Below, piece after piece: positions 35,055 to 45,829 of a DNA stretch of 64,000 nucleotides (position 1 is its first letter; the number at the start of each line of letters is the position of its first letter). The stretch lies in the NCBI RefSeq assembly GCF_963678635.1, contig NC_087065.1:6969209-7033208 (forward strand). The letters are read 5' to 3'. Origin of the DNA: Symsagittifera roscoffensis (Eukaryota; Xenacoelomorpha; Acoela; Convolutidae). The notes beneath the pieces are model-generated. The model searched no databases, had not been told where the DNA came from, and saw nothing but the letters and a program-made list of their open reading frames with translations. The position numbers and the translations under genes are program-made.

Positions 35055-36768
35055 TAATGAACCCTGGCCACTCAGGTATCGATCATGTCGTTAAACTTAT
35101 CGACCCTGATCGACTCATGCACCGAAATTGGTCGACTCATAAACATACACTGATCTGTTCATGTATCGACACTGATCGATCATGTACCGCCACCGATCAA
35201 CGCACATATCAACCATGGCTGTTCAAGTTTCGATCGTGTTGTTAAACGCAGCGACGCTGATCGTTCAAGTACCTGATCTGGTCGACTCATAAAACGACCT
35301 TGATCTGCACATGTATCATTGCTGATCGATCAACTATCGGCACCAATTGAGCCATGCATCAACCCTGACCACTCATGTATCGACGCTGATCGATCATGTA
35401 GCGGCAGCGATCGACTCCTGTATCAACCGTACCCACTCATGTTTGAATCATGTCGTCAAACGTATCGACCCAGATCGATTCATGCACCGAACCTAATCGG
35501 CTCATAAATTGAACCAGGTTTGCTCATGTGTCACCGCTGATCGATCAAGTATCGGCACCAATTGACTCATGCATCAACACTGACCACTCATGTATCGATC
35601 AGATTGTTAAACTTCTCGAAGCTGGTCGACACATGTACCGATCCTGGTTGATTCGTAAATCGACCCTTATCTGCTCATGTATCGACGCTGATTGATCATG
35701 TAGCCGCACCGATCAACTCTTGTATCAAACCTGGCCACTCATGTTTTGATCATGTTGTTAAACGTATCGACCCAGATCGATTCATGTACCGAACCTGGTC
35801 GACTAAAAAACCAAACCAGATCTTCTCATGTATCGCCGCTGCCCGATGATGTGCTGGCACCGATCGACGCATGGTTCAACCCTGGCCTTTTATATATTCA
35901 TCATATCGTTGAACGTATCGCTCCCGATCGATTCATTTAACGAACCTGTTTGATTCAGAAATCGACGATGATCTGCTCATGTATCACCGCTGATTGATTA
36001 TGTAATGGCACCGATTGATTAATGCTTCAACCCCAGCCACTCAATTAACCCTCATGCCGTTGAACGTTTCGACCCTGATCGACTCATGTACCGAACCTGG
36101 TCGACTCAAAAGAATACCCTGACCTGCACATGTACCGACGCCGATCGATCAAGTATCAGCTTCAATCGACTCATGTTTGATCCCTGGTATCTCGTTAGGC
36201 TTTTCGAACCTATTCGACTCATGTACCAAATCTGGTTTAGTCATGAATAGACGCGAATCTGCTCATGTATCGACGCTGATCGATGATGTGTTGGCGCCAA
36301 TTAACTCATGTGATAATTCCGGCCACTCATATATCGATCATGTCGTTAAAAGTATCACCGCTGATCGGTTCATTTAGCGAACCTGGTTGATTCATAAATC
36401 GACCCTGATATGCTCATGTATAGCCGCTGCTCGATCATGTATTGGCTGCGATCGAATCATGTTTCAACCCCGGCCACTCAATTAACAATCGTTTCGTTAA
36501 ACGTTTGGGCGCTGATCGACTGATGTACTAAATCTGGTCGACTCATAAAACGACGCTGATCTGTTCATGTATCGACGTTGATCGATCAACTATCGGCACC
36601 GATCGACTCATGTTTCAACCCGGCCACTCAATTAACAATCGTTTCGTTAAACGATTGGACGCTGATCGCCTCATGTATCCAACCTGGTCGACTCAAGAGT
36701 CGACCCTGATCTGCTCATGTAACGAGGCTGATTGAAAGTTCACCGGCACCGATCGACTCATGTATCAT

Positions 36769-36968
36769 NNNNNNNNNNNNNNNNNNNNNNNNNNNNNNNN
36801 NNNNNNNNNNNNNNNNNNNNNNNNNNNNNNNNNNNNNNNNNNNNNNNNNNNNNNNNNNNNNNNNNNNNNNNNNNNNNNNNNNNNNNNNNNNNNNNNNNNN
36901 NNNNNNNNNNNNNNNNNNNNNNNNNNNNNNNNNNNNNNNNNNNNNNNNNNNNNNNNNNNNNNNNNNNN
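36769..36968. other. Assembly gap (200 N)
   Basis: Exactly 200 undetermined bases, probably a placeholder. Left of it is the 22 bp minisatellite; right of it is retroelement-associated sequence. The real distance and the junction between them are unknown. Confidence 0.98.
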
Positions 36969-39150
36969 AAGCAGCGTTTTTAAACAGCTTTTCACTCAAT
37001 CTTTTCGACAGTTTCGAGTTAGTGTGGACAAACAAACTGTTTTGAGCCAAGGAAAAGTTCAGGAAATGAAGATTTCTTTAGGAAAAACTACAGATCATCA
37101 TGGTTTACTTTGGAACTTTTAAGTTTTTGTTTTCGTCGTCGATAAGTAAGTATAGGGTACACCGTCTGCTATCTTATTTTCGGCCGGATAGATTCGTGCA
37201 ACTTCTTAGTCTAATACCGATCCTAATCTTACTCTTATATCTACTAGTCTCAGGGTGTTTAACTAGTCTCTGCTAGGCTCAGTAGATCTAGAGTATACTG
37301 GCTTATTGCGATTGCTTAAGTTCTCTTGGAGAAGTAACTAATTTCTAAGTTAAATTCAAATCTCTCTGGTGCTGAAATTACAAGTAATTTCAGCACTTAC
37401 AAATAAGTGGGTTGTTAGTTAAATGGATCGTGATTGGTTAAAATTAAATATTTTACAGAGATAAAATATCCAATTTATAACCAATAAGAAATATAGTTTA
37501 TATCTGGTTCCACCCATCCGGGGTTTACAGAGTTTTGAATCTTAGATCTTCTATCTGTAATTAAGGATGGATGTTGGTTGTTGTTATTTGGCGAGCATCA
37601 TTTCCTGTTTTGTTCTTGGAGAAGAAAGCTCCAAGAAGTTGGAGTCATCGATAGGAAGTTGTTAGTTATCGTTTGACAAAGACTATGACTGTCAACGAAA
37701 TCAATCTGATTTCAAGTTGGTTTGCTATGATCGTTTATTCTTGATTGGTTGTGGAGAACTGTGTTTCGATCTGGTTTGGGAATGGCGTGAAGATCGTGTT
37801 TGGAGGGGATGCCTTGTAACTCGGATCTGTACGTATACTTGAACATCGAGGCGGCCATTGGTCTGAATCAATCAATGAAGTCCTTTTCTGCGAAGTAAAG
37901 TCGTACTCTAAATCCTTTATGAGTCGTGATTGTGAGCGGCATTTCAGTTGTATTTAGCCATTCTGTAGGTTGAGTGTGATGGGGTCGTCTTGTCTTTGGA
38001 TGCTCGTTTTTGTGGTTGTTCGTGATTTATGTACTGCATATTATAATTTACATTCTATAAAATTTTGTTAATTCTATTTTTTATTTATGATTTTGGTTAA
38101 TTGTTTTCGCAAAAGCTCTTTTGTTTTAGTTCAGTTATTTTTAAGAGTTACTCACACTTGAGTACCTCTTGTCAAAAATAGTGATGTGGTCACAAAGCGT
38201 GGGTGTAGCACGGTGGGTTAGGCCGGCTATGGAGCATGCTCAGGACGTCCTCTCTGGTGGGTTAGGCCAGGAAGGGGAGTATGATTTTGTGCTGATTTTT
38301 TAAGGGGTCCTGTTTTGTGTTATTTTTTGTGTTATATTATTTTTTGTTTTCCTTTTGTTTCTTTGGTTGTGTCCTTTTCTCAAAAATCAAATTGTTTTTG
38401 GTTTGGGTTTTTCTTGCGACTTTTTGGTGCTTTTTTGTTTCTTTTTTAGACTTGGTAATAGTCATTTAAAGAATAAAATATCCGGTTTTAAGCTAGATTA
38501 ATCCGGTTTGGGTACCGTGGGTTTTCTTTTCTTAGTCATGCTGTTAGTTTATGGATTATGGTGTTTTGCAAGCTGCGTTGGTTAGTTTGGTTATCATATA
38601 TTTCCATTCCAACCGGGTTAAAGGAAACATGGAAACTTGTTATTGCTTGTTTGAGTTGTTGTTAGTGCAAACTTAAAACTTGAATTCATTATTTTAAACA
38701 ATTCTTTGTGGGCGAGCTATGCGATTGTGGATAGAATTTCTGTGCGTTTAAACAGAAGTTATAGAAAAGGTTAGTACTGCTTTTCATTTGTATGAATTTA
38801 CTCCTTTTAAGGCTAAATTTTACTTCTTTTGGAGTTGAATAGTATAAATTGTTTTTCAGCGTATTTTAAGTTTACTACATTTGGGGAAATAATTTAGAAA
38901 TGAATTTACTACTTTGAATTACCTTTCACTGCATCATTTAGTACTGTTGGTTTATTAGAGTTTAAAATGGAAAACAGAGTTTATATTTTTATTTGTCTTT
39001 TCTTGTTTTTAAGGTGATTGTGATGTGAAGACTAAAGATATTACAAATTACAAAATAAAATGGTTAGTTCTATTTTGAATTAGTTAGTTTGAAAATTATT
39101 AAATTCATAAACAGCTTAAGTCGTCTGGGAAAAATCCGTCAGGGAAAATG
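36969..39150 (-). other. Non-coding 3' end of the retroelement; candidate LTR region
   Basis: No open frame of note. The composition changes to T/G-rich on the plus strand from about 38000. Pyrimidine-rich runs at 38335-38455, such as 'tttttgtttcttttttagac', would be purine tracts on the element's strand, and one could be the polypurine tract. The short repeat ggtgggttaggcc occurs at 38211 and 38259. With only this end in view there is no partner LTR to compare, so no border is claimed. Confidence 0.35.
37369..37396. repeat. Perfect 12 bp hairpin
   Basis: gtgctgaaatta (37369-37380) and taatttcagcac (37385-37396) are exact reverse complements around the loop caag. It lies in the presumed 3' non-coding or LTR region of the retroelement. 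It could be a structural signal or the trace of a small palindromic insertion. Confidence 0.6.
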
Positions 39151-39154
39151 TCGT

Positions 39155-40614
39155 GAATAGCGTCTGAGGTAGTTAGTATTTTTTGCTAGTATGCGTATTA
39201 TATTTTTAGTTTGCAGCAGTGGCCAAAGCAATTGGAGTGATTTTATGGTTTTTAGTTCTTCGGTGCCTACTGCAAATTCATGAGGTGTGTTCTGGGTTAG
39301 TTTATAAATTTTAAGATTGTATTTAGTGTTTTGGATGAATTCTTAAATGGGTACTTCTATGGGTTGAATATATTCATGCGGAATGATCAGAGGTCGGGAT
39401 TCTTCGTCGTTGAAGGTCTTCGTGAGGGGACAAAATATATACATTTGAGTGACGGGATCATAATTTCGGAGGATGCCTGGGAAGTTAGTATTTTTAATGC
39501 AATACGAGAAGTTTGGAAAAAATGGTGAGCTGAATTTGAATTAATGAAGTGAAATCTGTGGTTAGGTTGTCGTGATGTTTTGTGTAAAGGAAAATGATTT
39601 TGGATAAAGCGATAATAAGTATAAGTATGTTTTTGCTTAGTTCTCAACATGATGTCGTGTGAGCAGTGCAAAATCGCGTTCTTTTGGTGTCAGGAAGTGA
39701 AAAGTTAGTGAAAATGTTTGAAATTTTTTGTGAAAGGATTTATACGCTTGGATGTCTGATAGTGCTTCTGAAATACCGTGATCATGCTTTTTAACTAGTA
39801 TGTTAAGTGTGAATATGTATGATGATTTAAAGAAAAACTTTTCTGTGATTTGTGGATTTGCGAATTTATCGTCGTCAAGAAATTGGTCTTGATTAGATCT
39901 GATTATGTTATGATCGTAATGTTCAATTGAGTAACCGTTAGCGCGGGGTGCAGTGAATGTTTTTAGTAAGTTTTTATATCCTACGTATGTAAGTTGTCGG
40001 GGAGTGAGTGCTGTGGTTAATCTGAATAATTCGTCTTTATTCCTTTCAATATCGATAGTGGTGTTATAGAGTGGTTGCGTAAGGGGGTTAGTAAAATTAT
40101 AATAAGCTGTCCAATGAAGTGTGGGTATTAATACATGTTCATCTACAAAGTGACGTGGTTCAGGGTTAGAGTCGGATTGATTTGGTGTATATTGGGGAAA
40201 TAAAAGTAGTGTTATTTGATGAAAAAACGTAGTATTGGTGTGGTCTGGATGGTTGATATATTCTCGGGCGGTTCTTGGTTTGGATGGAAATGGGTGATTT
40301 GGGAAGTTACGTTTAAAAGTTCTATAAGCACGGTTAGATCTATTGGATGATTCTGTTGAAGTGGATGAATGAGCTAATGATGGAGTATAATCTGAAATTG
40401 GTGTGGGTGTTGGTAGATTTGATGATGTTATTGTTGATGATAATTGGTGAATAGTTAGGGTGTGGGGAGATAGTAATTGTTGTTGGAGTGTTATGAAATT
40501 ATCTAGTTCTTCGGAAATTTGAATATTATCGGGGGAGTTGTTGGTGGAGCGTTCATTATTGAATGGAGAGTATGTTGGAGTTACTTGAGAAGGAGATAGG
40601 CAGATGTATGTTGG
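39155..40614 (-). pseudogene. 3'-most retroelement ORF, unrecognised domain
   Basis: One minus-strand frame stays open for 325 codons from 40614 to a TAA at 39637. It continues in the same frame with coding-like sequence through stops near 39560, 39541 and 39345 to about 39155. The first ~100 residues are Ser/Thr/Pro/Asn-rich. The rest is more globular, with stretches such as LTTALTPRQLTYVGYKNLLK (39961-40020) and NYDPVTQMYIFCPLTKTF (39411-39465). It has no zinc motif and no clear membrane span. It follows the env-like transmembrane part and may be a cytoplasmic extension of it or a separate 3' gene. No family is recognised. Confidence 0.45.
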
Positions 40615-40666
40615 CTATGGGATTGTATAGGTCGGAAAGGGGGTTTTGAGAAGGTTGTTGAGCTGG

Positions 40667-41412
40667 TCAGGGTATGTGTAGAAAGGATGGTTCGGAGTCG
40701 GCGAACTCATCGGGGGTTTCAATATCAGAATCATTGAATTGTGAAATTGTTGTATAAATTGTGATATTTGAGTTAGTGTCAGAATTCATGCCTGATGATG
40801 TATTAGCTTGTGGTGAATCAGGTGGCGGAAAAGCAAAAAGTGGGATAATAGGGAGTGGATTTTGGAGGTTGGCAGGGTGGGAGTTTGATCGGTGGAGTGA
40901 TCCAACTTGTCTGCTCATCGTGGGCTAAAAAAATGATTATATTGAGACTGAAAAGTGGTGGTATGGCGCAGTTTAATGATTTGTTGGTATGTATCGTCAA
41001 TTGGAGGGTGTTGTGTCACTATATGTTGGATGGGGCTTTGTACGTGGCTGGGTCTTAAGTTTAGGGGGTTTGTGATTGCTAAGTTTCGAAAATTTCGTGA
41101 GACTAAAGATAGTGGATGATTATGATGTAGATTTGGCAATTGGGGTGCCGTAGGTAATGCATTTGTATTATTGTTTGAGTCATCGTATGTGTTGGGATTT
41201 GTTGATAGCTTTGTATTATATTCTTTAATTTGTGCATCTAGGAGGATTTTATTTTTTGACGATGAAATTATTCCAAAAAATCCTGCAAATAATATGCGTG
41301 TTATGCTGGCTTGTCGGTTTACTTGTGTATGTATTGCGCATGTGTTATAGATTCCTTTAAGTAATGAGAAAAGAAATCCAATAAAGTTAAACATTGCGTA
41401 TAAGATAGTCAT
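40667..41412 (-). pseudogene. Env-like region: membrane anchor and tail
   Basis: Two overlapping frames. The 40915-41412 frame (165 codons) starts with a hydrophobic span, AMFNFIGFLFSLLKGIYN, and a second, RILFAGFFGIISSS. These are followed by a Lys/Asn/Pro-rich polar tail. The 40667-40918 frame continues the tail with acidic, Ser/Thr/Pro-rich sequence. A membrane anchor near the end of the third gene is what an envelope-type glycoprotein would show. The frame change at 40915-40918 is one of many breaks. Homology to a particular viral glycoprotein class cannot be judged by eye. Confidence 0.45.
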
Positions 41413-41550
41413 ACTTTCTAAGATGTAATATGGCCATCCTAGAAAAGCTAAAACTTCGTTTTTGAGATTTACAAAACTAAAAATATTGATTGGTGATATA
41501 TCATGTGGTCGATATTTTTCACCGTTTAAATATATGTAATCTTTGATGTC

Positions 41551-41802
41551 CTAAAAATATCCGCTGTAATCTTGTGCGTAAATATCTGAAAATCCTGCTG
41601 TTTCTGCAAGTTTTTGTAACTTTTGGTCTATTGATTGTCGTTGTATAGTGTCCATTTGTGTTAGTAGTTCTTGAAACTGTTGTGTTCTAATGTGATATTG
41701 TATATCGGATTTAGAATATATACCGATTGATTGTAAATCGATATTTGGGTTGCGAGCAATAGCTCGAATGCTTTCTGGTGAGAACTTTTTTAGTGGCTGC
41801 AT
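41551..41802 (-). pseudogene. Env-like region: helical segment
   Basis: An 83-codon frame, Gln/Ile/Leu-rich and probably helical or coiled (IRTQQFQELLTQMDTIQRQS). It lies between the Cys-containing segments and the membrane anchor and ends at a stop after DIYAQDYSGYF. In class I or similar fusion proteins a helical heptad region often precedes the anchor. That analogy is inference only. Confidence 0.4.
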
Positions 41803-42031
41803 GAGTGAAGGGTATGGTGTAAGTAGATAGTATTTTTCTTCGTCAGGGTTTAATTGTACGACGTTATGGCTATTTTCTGATCATATGGGGCTGCGGTATC
41901 CCAAAAATATGTTCGTCTTGAAAGTGTATCAACAAAATATACTTTTTTTTGTAGAATATGGGGATTCTTTTGTAACAACGTTTGTCCTCAAAAACATATA
42001 GTGGTGATACTTTTTTGGTGCAAGTATGAAA

Positions 42032-42664
42032 TCATAAAGTGTTTCCTTCATAGTCAAGAAAATTTGATCTATTTCCGGATAAAAAATATCCTGCGTATGG
42101 TATTTTTACAACTGCTAATGCGAGTGATTGTAGAATTTGTGTTCTTTCTAATTCGCATAGTTGGTGGAGTGTTTCTAATTCAGAAAGTGACATTTCTTGG
42201 AAAATTCTACTAATTGTGTAGTCTAATTTCATATCTAAGTGAATGTCATAATGTATTGCGCCATTATAAGTATTGTTCATTAATGGTAGTTTTTGTAAAC
42301 GTGTGCTTTCACTGTCGTATGGTTCTAGTCTTCCACCAGGATTTCCTGCATTTTTGCGGAAGTTCACTGGGATGTATGATGTCTCTTCGTTTATTAGGTG
42401 ATGTGTTCCATAGGGGTCAAATTATATTTTTCCAGTGGTCATGTCGAAACCTTCGTCGTGTTCAACAAGGATTCTGGAGTATTTTGTTTTGTAGAGTGGG
42501 TTTTTGTATTTACATGCAAATTCTGTTTCGTGATATATTTGAAAACGTGTCAATTTATTTTCTATATTAATGATGTTTCTAAATTTAGTACTTCTACTTT
42601 GAGTTGGGTTTACTTTTTCAAATGGGATTGATTCAAAAAAATATTTTTGTTGAAATTTAATCAT
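42032..42664 (-). pseudogene. Env-like region: central ectodomain pieces
   Basis: Two frames, 42422-42664 (80 codons) and 42032-42367 (111 codons), are separated by a TAA at about 42422 with coding-like sequence across it, so they were one frame. Landmarks are FACKYKNPLYKTKYS and EMSLSELETLHQLCELERTQ. Coding-like sequence continues in broken frames towards 41880 (LYSCTKK near 42000). Scattered cysteines and a conserved-looking helix fit an extracellular domain. No function beyond env-like is claimed. Confidence 0.45.
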
Positions 42665-43382
42665 TCTAGCGTGTATTCTTGCGACTTGGAAAACTGTGCA
42701 GGTTTCTTCAGGAAACCATACTATGGTTGCTTGTGTGCGTGTTGTAGGATCGCAATATCCTTAGTCATTTTTGCAAGGAAGTCGAATGCCTTGATAAAGG
42801 ATTGTGTCGTCTTTTAAATCTCGTGTTAGTTGTTTTTTTTTCTTGATATCCTTTATTTTTTGTATCTGCTTTGCAATTTGAGGGATCATTGATACCTATA
42901 TGTGGTATCCAGTGTTTATCATGTAGATCGTATGTCAGTCTTTCGTGTGTTCCATGAAAGGGGAAATTTCTGTCTAGTCTAATGTGACCTTGGTGTTTTT
43001 CAAGTTCTGCTTGATGTTCGAAGTCTGGGAAAACTTAAAAATTTACAATCTTTCTATTTGTTCCATCGTTTTGTATTAAATTTAATCGTCTAAGTTCATT
43101 CCCACAATTTTGAGGGCTAAGATGTAGTAATCTTTCTATATTACTCTGATAGAAAGATTCGTGGTCTAGTTTTTTTTATTTCCGTTTGAGATTTGCGAGC
43201 AAGGTACTTTCTTTTCGGAAAATGTTGCTGTAAACTTGTATCCTGTTAAGGTTGTTGATCGGGCTTTTGAGTATAGTGTTGCTATTATATTTGTACTTTC
43301 TATAGCTTGTGGTTCTGATTCGCCTTGTGTTACTTGGTTTATAGCGTATTTGTGTAGTGTTTTTTGTTAGTTTTCTTCACAA
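42665..43382 (-). pseudogene. Env-like region: frameshifted stretch
   Basis: Coding-like minus-strand sequence in changing frames. One piece (about 43170-43410) has THYDCEEN and KFTATFSEKKVPCSQISNG, interrupted by one TAA. A second piece (about 42835-43080) has HWIPHIGINDPSNCKADTKN. At least three frame changes and two stops occur. It links the 300-codon frame upstream to the central ectodomain pieces. Confidence 0.4.
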
Positions 43383-44285
43383 TCATAGTGTGTTACTACT
43401 AAATCCTGAGTTCCTGTACGAAGGGATGGATTTGTATGTTGATCGGAAAAAGTTAGAAAAGAATGTGTTGAAACGTAAATATCTTTCAAATGTACATGTG
43501 TATGATAATCCGGAGTGTGGGTTATAAAGTGTGATATGTCCAATTGTGTTTTTTGTGTATCTATCGTATTTATATATTACTTCAGTTGTTATAAATGGAG
43601 GAGGTAGTGATTGAGCGGTTATGTTTGGTGGACTCAGGGGAAAAGGATATTGAACAATAATATTAAGTTTGACTGTGATTTCAAACTTTATTTGGAGACT
43701 GTTTTGTTGAAGTATTTGAATGTTATGTTCTCGGATATCTTCATGAATATCTTGTCTATTTTGTAATCTATTAAGTGCCCAATTATGGAGTCGGTTACTT
43801 TCATGATGTTGTCCAAATAGTGGGGGAGGTGCTAAGAAAGTATTCCAGTCTAATCGTAAAGGGATATTTGACGATGATTGTTCTTCGTATCTAGCGTCGA
43901 GGTTGTTTGGAAAATTTAAAGGGAAAAATGTTGGCGAGACTTGACTTATTGATGGTGTTGATGGAAATGAGAGTGTTTCTGGTAATGATGTAAGTGTTTT
44001 ATCAGAAAAAATATCTATTGGTTCATTTACTATATTCGGTTCACCTTGAGTATATGAGTGTGTTGTCCAATATGGTGGTCGTTCTGTAGTGTCTGGGGGA
44101 TTAAAAGGGTTTTCTCGGATTTGTTGTGATGTTGGGGTTGAACCTAGGTAATCTGAGGGTATATTTGAGGTGATATGTTGTGAAAGAAGTGTGGGAGTTT
44201 CTCGTAGTGTACTGCTTGAAATTTCTGAGGTAGTTGGTGTAGGTGATTGAGGTATATCAAAATGAACTCTGGGGTTTGAAAATTT
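43383..44285 (-). pseudogene. Env-like region: N-terminal 300-codon open frame
   Basis: The frame is open from just below a TAG at 44288-44286 to a TGA at 43385-43383, with no ATG near its start. The first half is Pro/Ser/Thr-rich. The second half looks globular, with LHNWALNRLQNRQDIHEDIR and ending near CTFERYLRF. Its first ~50 codons are duplicated at the starts of units 2 and 3, where they are fused in frame to the Gag-Pro linker (see 56029-57087). The tandem breakpoint at 44122 therefore lies inside this frame. Confidence 0.5.
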
Positions 44286-44612
44286 CTATTTCTTCGCGGA
44301 TGTATAATTTGTCTATGTATCTCAGATGTATTTTGATTTTGGCTAATATGTCTGACTCGATTGAGGTTTTGTTGAAAGATGGGGTATAAGTTGTATGTTG
44401 GTTCACTTAAAGATGCTTGTCGATGAACTGGTTCTAGTGGTTCTGATAAGCGTGCGTGTCTTTCTTCAAAGGTGTTTGGGTTGTCTTGAAAAGAAATGCG
44501 TGTTGATGGTTGGGGATTGTTTGTATTTGTAGGTGTTATTGGTTTTTCTTGGGATGTGGTTGGTGGGGGCTGGTTTGGTGGTGGATGATTAGCAATTTTG
44601 GAAAGTTATCTG
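44286..44612 (-). pseudogene. Env-like region: Pro/Gln-rich leader frame
   Basis: A minus-strand frame begins directly after a TAA at about 44610 and encodes Pro/Thr/Asn/Gln-rich sequence (PPNQPPPTTSQEKPITP). It then shifts near 44370 to a more regular frame with IESDILAKIKIHLRYIDKLY. The sequence TAAAATTCAG just upstream, at about 44613-44622 read on the minus strand, could be a 3' splice site for a spliced env message. That is only a possibility. Confidence 0.35.
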
Positions 44613-44616
44613 AATT

Positions 44617-44811
44617 TTAATTTTTACTGGAAAATTTGTGTTTATTATAATATTCTTCAATAAAAAGTATCAAGAGAATAGTTGCTAGGACAAAGGTGGA
44701 TATTGCCTTTTTTATACATTTGCACATTGTCACGATGAGGGAGATTGAAAATGTGAGGTAAATTATGAATAAAAGAAAAACATCTGTTCGACTGAAAATA
44801 GTTCGTATCAT
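44617..44811 (-). CDS. Small two-span membrane peptide (unit 1 copy)
   Basis: A 64-codon frame with two hydrophobic segments (about residues 12-28 and 36-52), a Cys/Lys turn between them and a basic end. It lies between integrase and the env-like region. Counterparts exist in unit 2 (near 51170-50975, with a stop in place of the Cys) and unit 3 (near 57610-57410). It may be a small accessory membrane protein or a signal-anchor exon of the env-like gene. Function unknown. Confidence 0.3.
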   Translation of the reverse strand: MIRTIFSRTDVFLLFIIYLTFSISLIVTMCKCIKKAISTFVLATILLILFIEEYYNKHKFSSKN

Positions 44812-44819
44812 TTAGATAG

Positions 44820-45690
44820 ATTATACGTATTCGTACCTGTAGATGTGGTCAAAGATTTGGGAGAGTTGGAGATATATTTCAAATACGGAATAAAAAATTT
44901 AAAAAAGATTGCAAAAAAATATAGAAATTCTTATTATTAATTCAAAAGTTTCAATGAAAAATTATATCAAAAATTGAAATATATTGAAAAATTTTGTGAA
45001 GAGGTTTAGAAGTTCTTTTTTTATGTGATCAACTGTTATGGAAAGAAGCACTTAAGATGTGATTCGTTCTTCAAAAATTTTTTAAAGTTTTGTGGCAAAA
45101 TTCAAGTGCGGTCGGATTATTTATTGATTTTTTGACAAGTGGGTTGAGTTTTGTCAAAAATTGTTGAGGGTTATTTTTTCGGTGTTTGGGAGGTCTTCAT
45201 AGTATTGTTTTCATTTGTTGGATAAATGGGGGTATCTTTGAAATACTTGTACTTTAGGCCAAATTATCATGGGTCTTTTTTACTTTAGGCTAATTTGCCA
45301 TTTTTTTGGTTGGGGGACCTTTGAGGCCTGAATTGGGAAAAAATTGTTGATTTTTGCATAATCTGATAGGGGAGGTTTATAATACTGAAGTAGTGTTTAT
45401 TTTAGCTGTAAAGTTTTAGCAAGTTGCTTATTTTTGACCTGGAGGATGTAAAATTATAGTTATAGATATGCCTGGAGATTAATTTCTATCGGCTAAATAA
45501 TTTTTATCCTTATTAAAAGAATGTTTACCTTAACCTTAAATCAAGGTTGCTTCTGAAATTCAACTTTCTTTAATATTTAAGATTGTGGGATGAAATTTTT
45601 ATAGTTTTTTCGTTGTTGACTTCTAAAAGGTGATAATTCTCTATGTTCTGATTTTTGTAGTTGATCCTGTGGTAAAATTTTTTCTCATCA
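44820..45690 (-). other. Non-coding spacer between integrase and env-like region (unit 1)
   Basis: T-rich on the plus strand with two short repeats, 'ctttaggcc.aatNatcatgggtc' and 'tactttaggctaattt', near 45250-45300. Only short frames. Equivalent spacers lie at 51180-52060 (unit 2) and 57610-58310 (unit 3). It may hold splice or packaging signals of the element; none can be pointed to. Confidence 0.4.
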
Positions 45691-45829
45691 TTTTCTATTT
45701 TTTCTTTCATTTTTGGTTCTGGTGTGTTTGATCTTTGAGGGTCTATATTTTGCTGTTGAATTGTTTTTGTGTTTTTGGTAGTATTAACGTTTTGATTTTG
45801 TTCTGTTTGTGGGTTCTTTTGAACGATGT

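Larger units (their letters stand above)
33728..35177 (+). repeat. Three 483 bp tandem copies within the minisatellite
   Basis: Nearly identical 483-base units start near 33728, 34211 and 34694. Each contains about 300 bases of the 22 bp repeat plus one copy of a 169 bp inverted-repeat element. Few substitutions separate the copies, for example attagg against actagg at the third insert, so the amplification is recent compared with the rest of the array. Confidence 0.92.
33391..36768 (+). repeat. GATC-rich minisatellite: ~22 bp units in ~150 bp blocks
   Basis: The basic unit is about 22 bases, of the form cgaccctgatcgactcatgt plus two bases, with variants such as cgaacctggtcgactcataa and cggcaccgatcgactcatgt. 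About seven variants in a fixed order make a ~150 bp block. The block is marked by 'catgtcgttaaa'-like sequence near 35449, 35606, 35752, 35905, 36052, 36330, 36491 and 36642. Frames of 60-70 codons in it follow the repeat and are not genes. The array continues into the assembly gap. Confidence 0.88.

Noticed and set aside
33526-36377. Series of 60-73 codon plus-strand frames in the 22 bp minisatellite
   Set aside because: Three 22 bp units equal 66 bases, so open frames recur mechanically; composition follows the repeat, and no motif or start context supports genes.
36715-37122. Open frames across the run of N
   Set aside because: They exist only because undetermined bases contain no stop codons.
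38160-38290. Possible tRNA or small RNA gene in the GC-richer patch with ggtgggttaggcc
   Set aside because: No cloverleaf or conserved A/B box could be drawn; the repeated word is too short to define a gene.
39331-39528. Plus-strand 65-codon frame
   Set aside because: It is antisense to the decayed 3' retroelement frame, whose minus-strand reading is more protein-like and continuous with upstream coding sequence.
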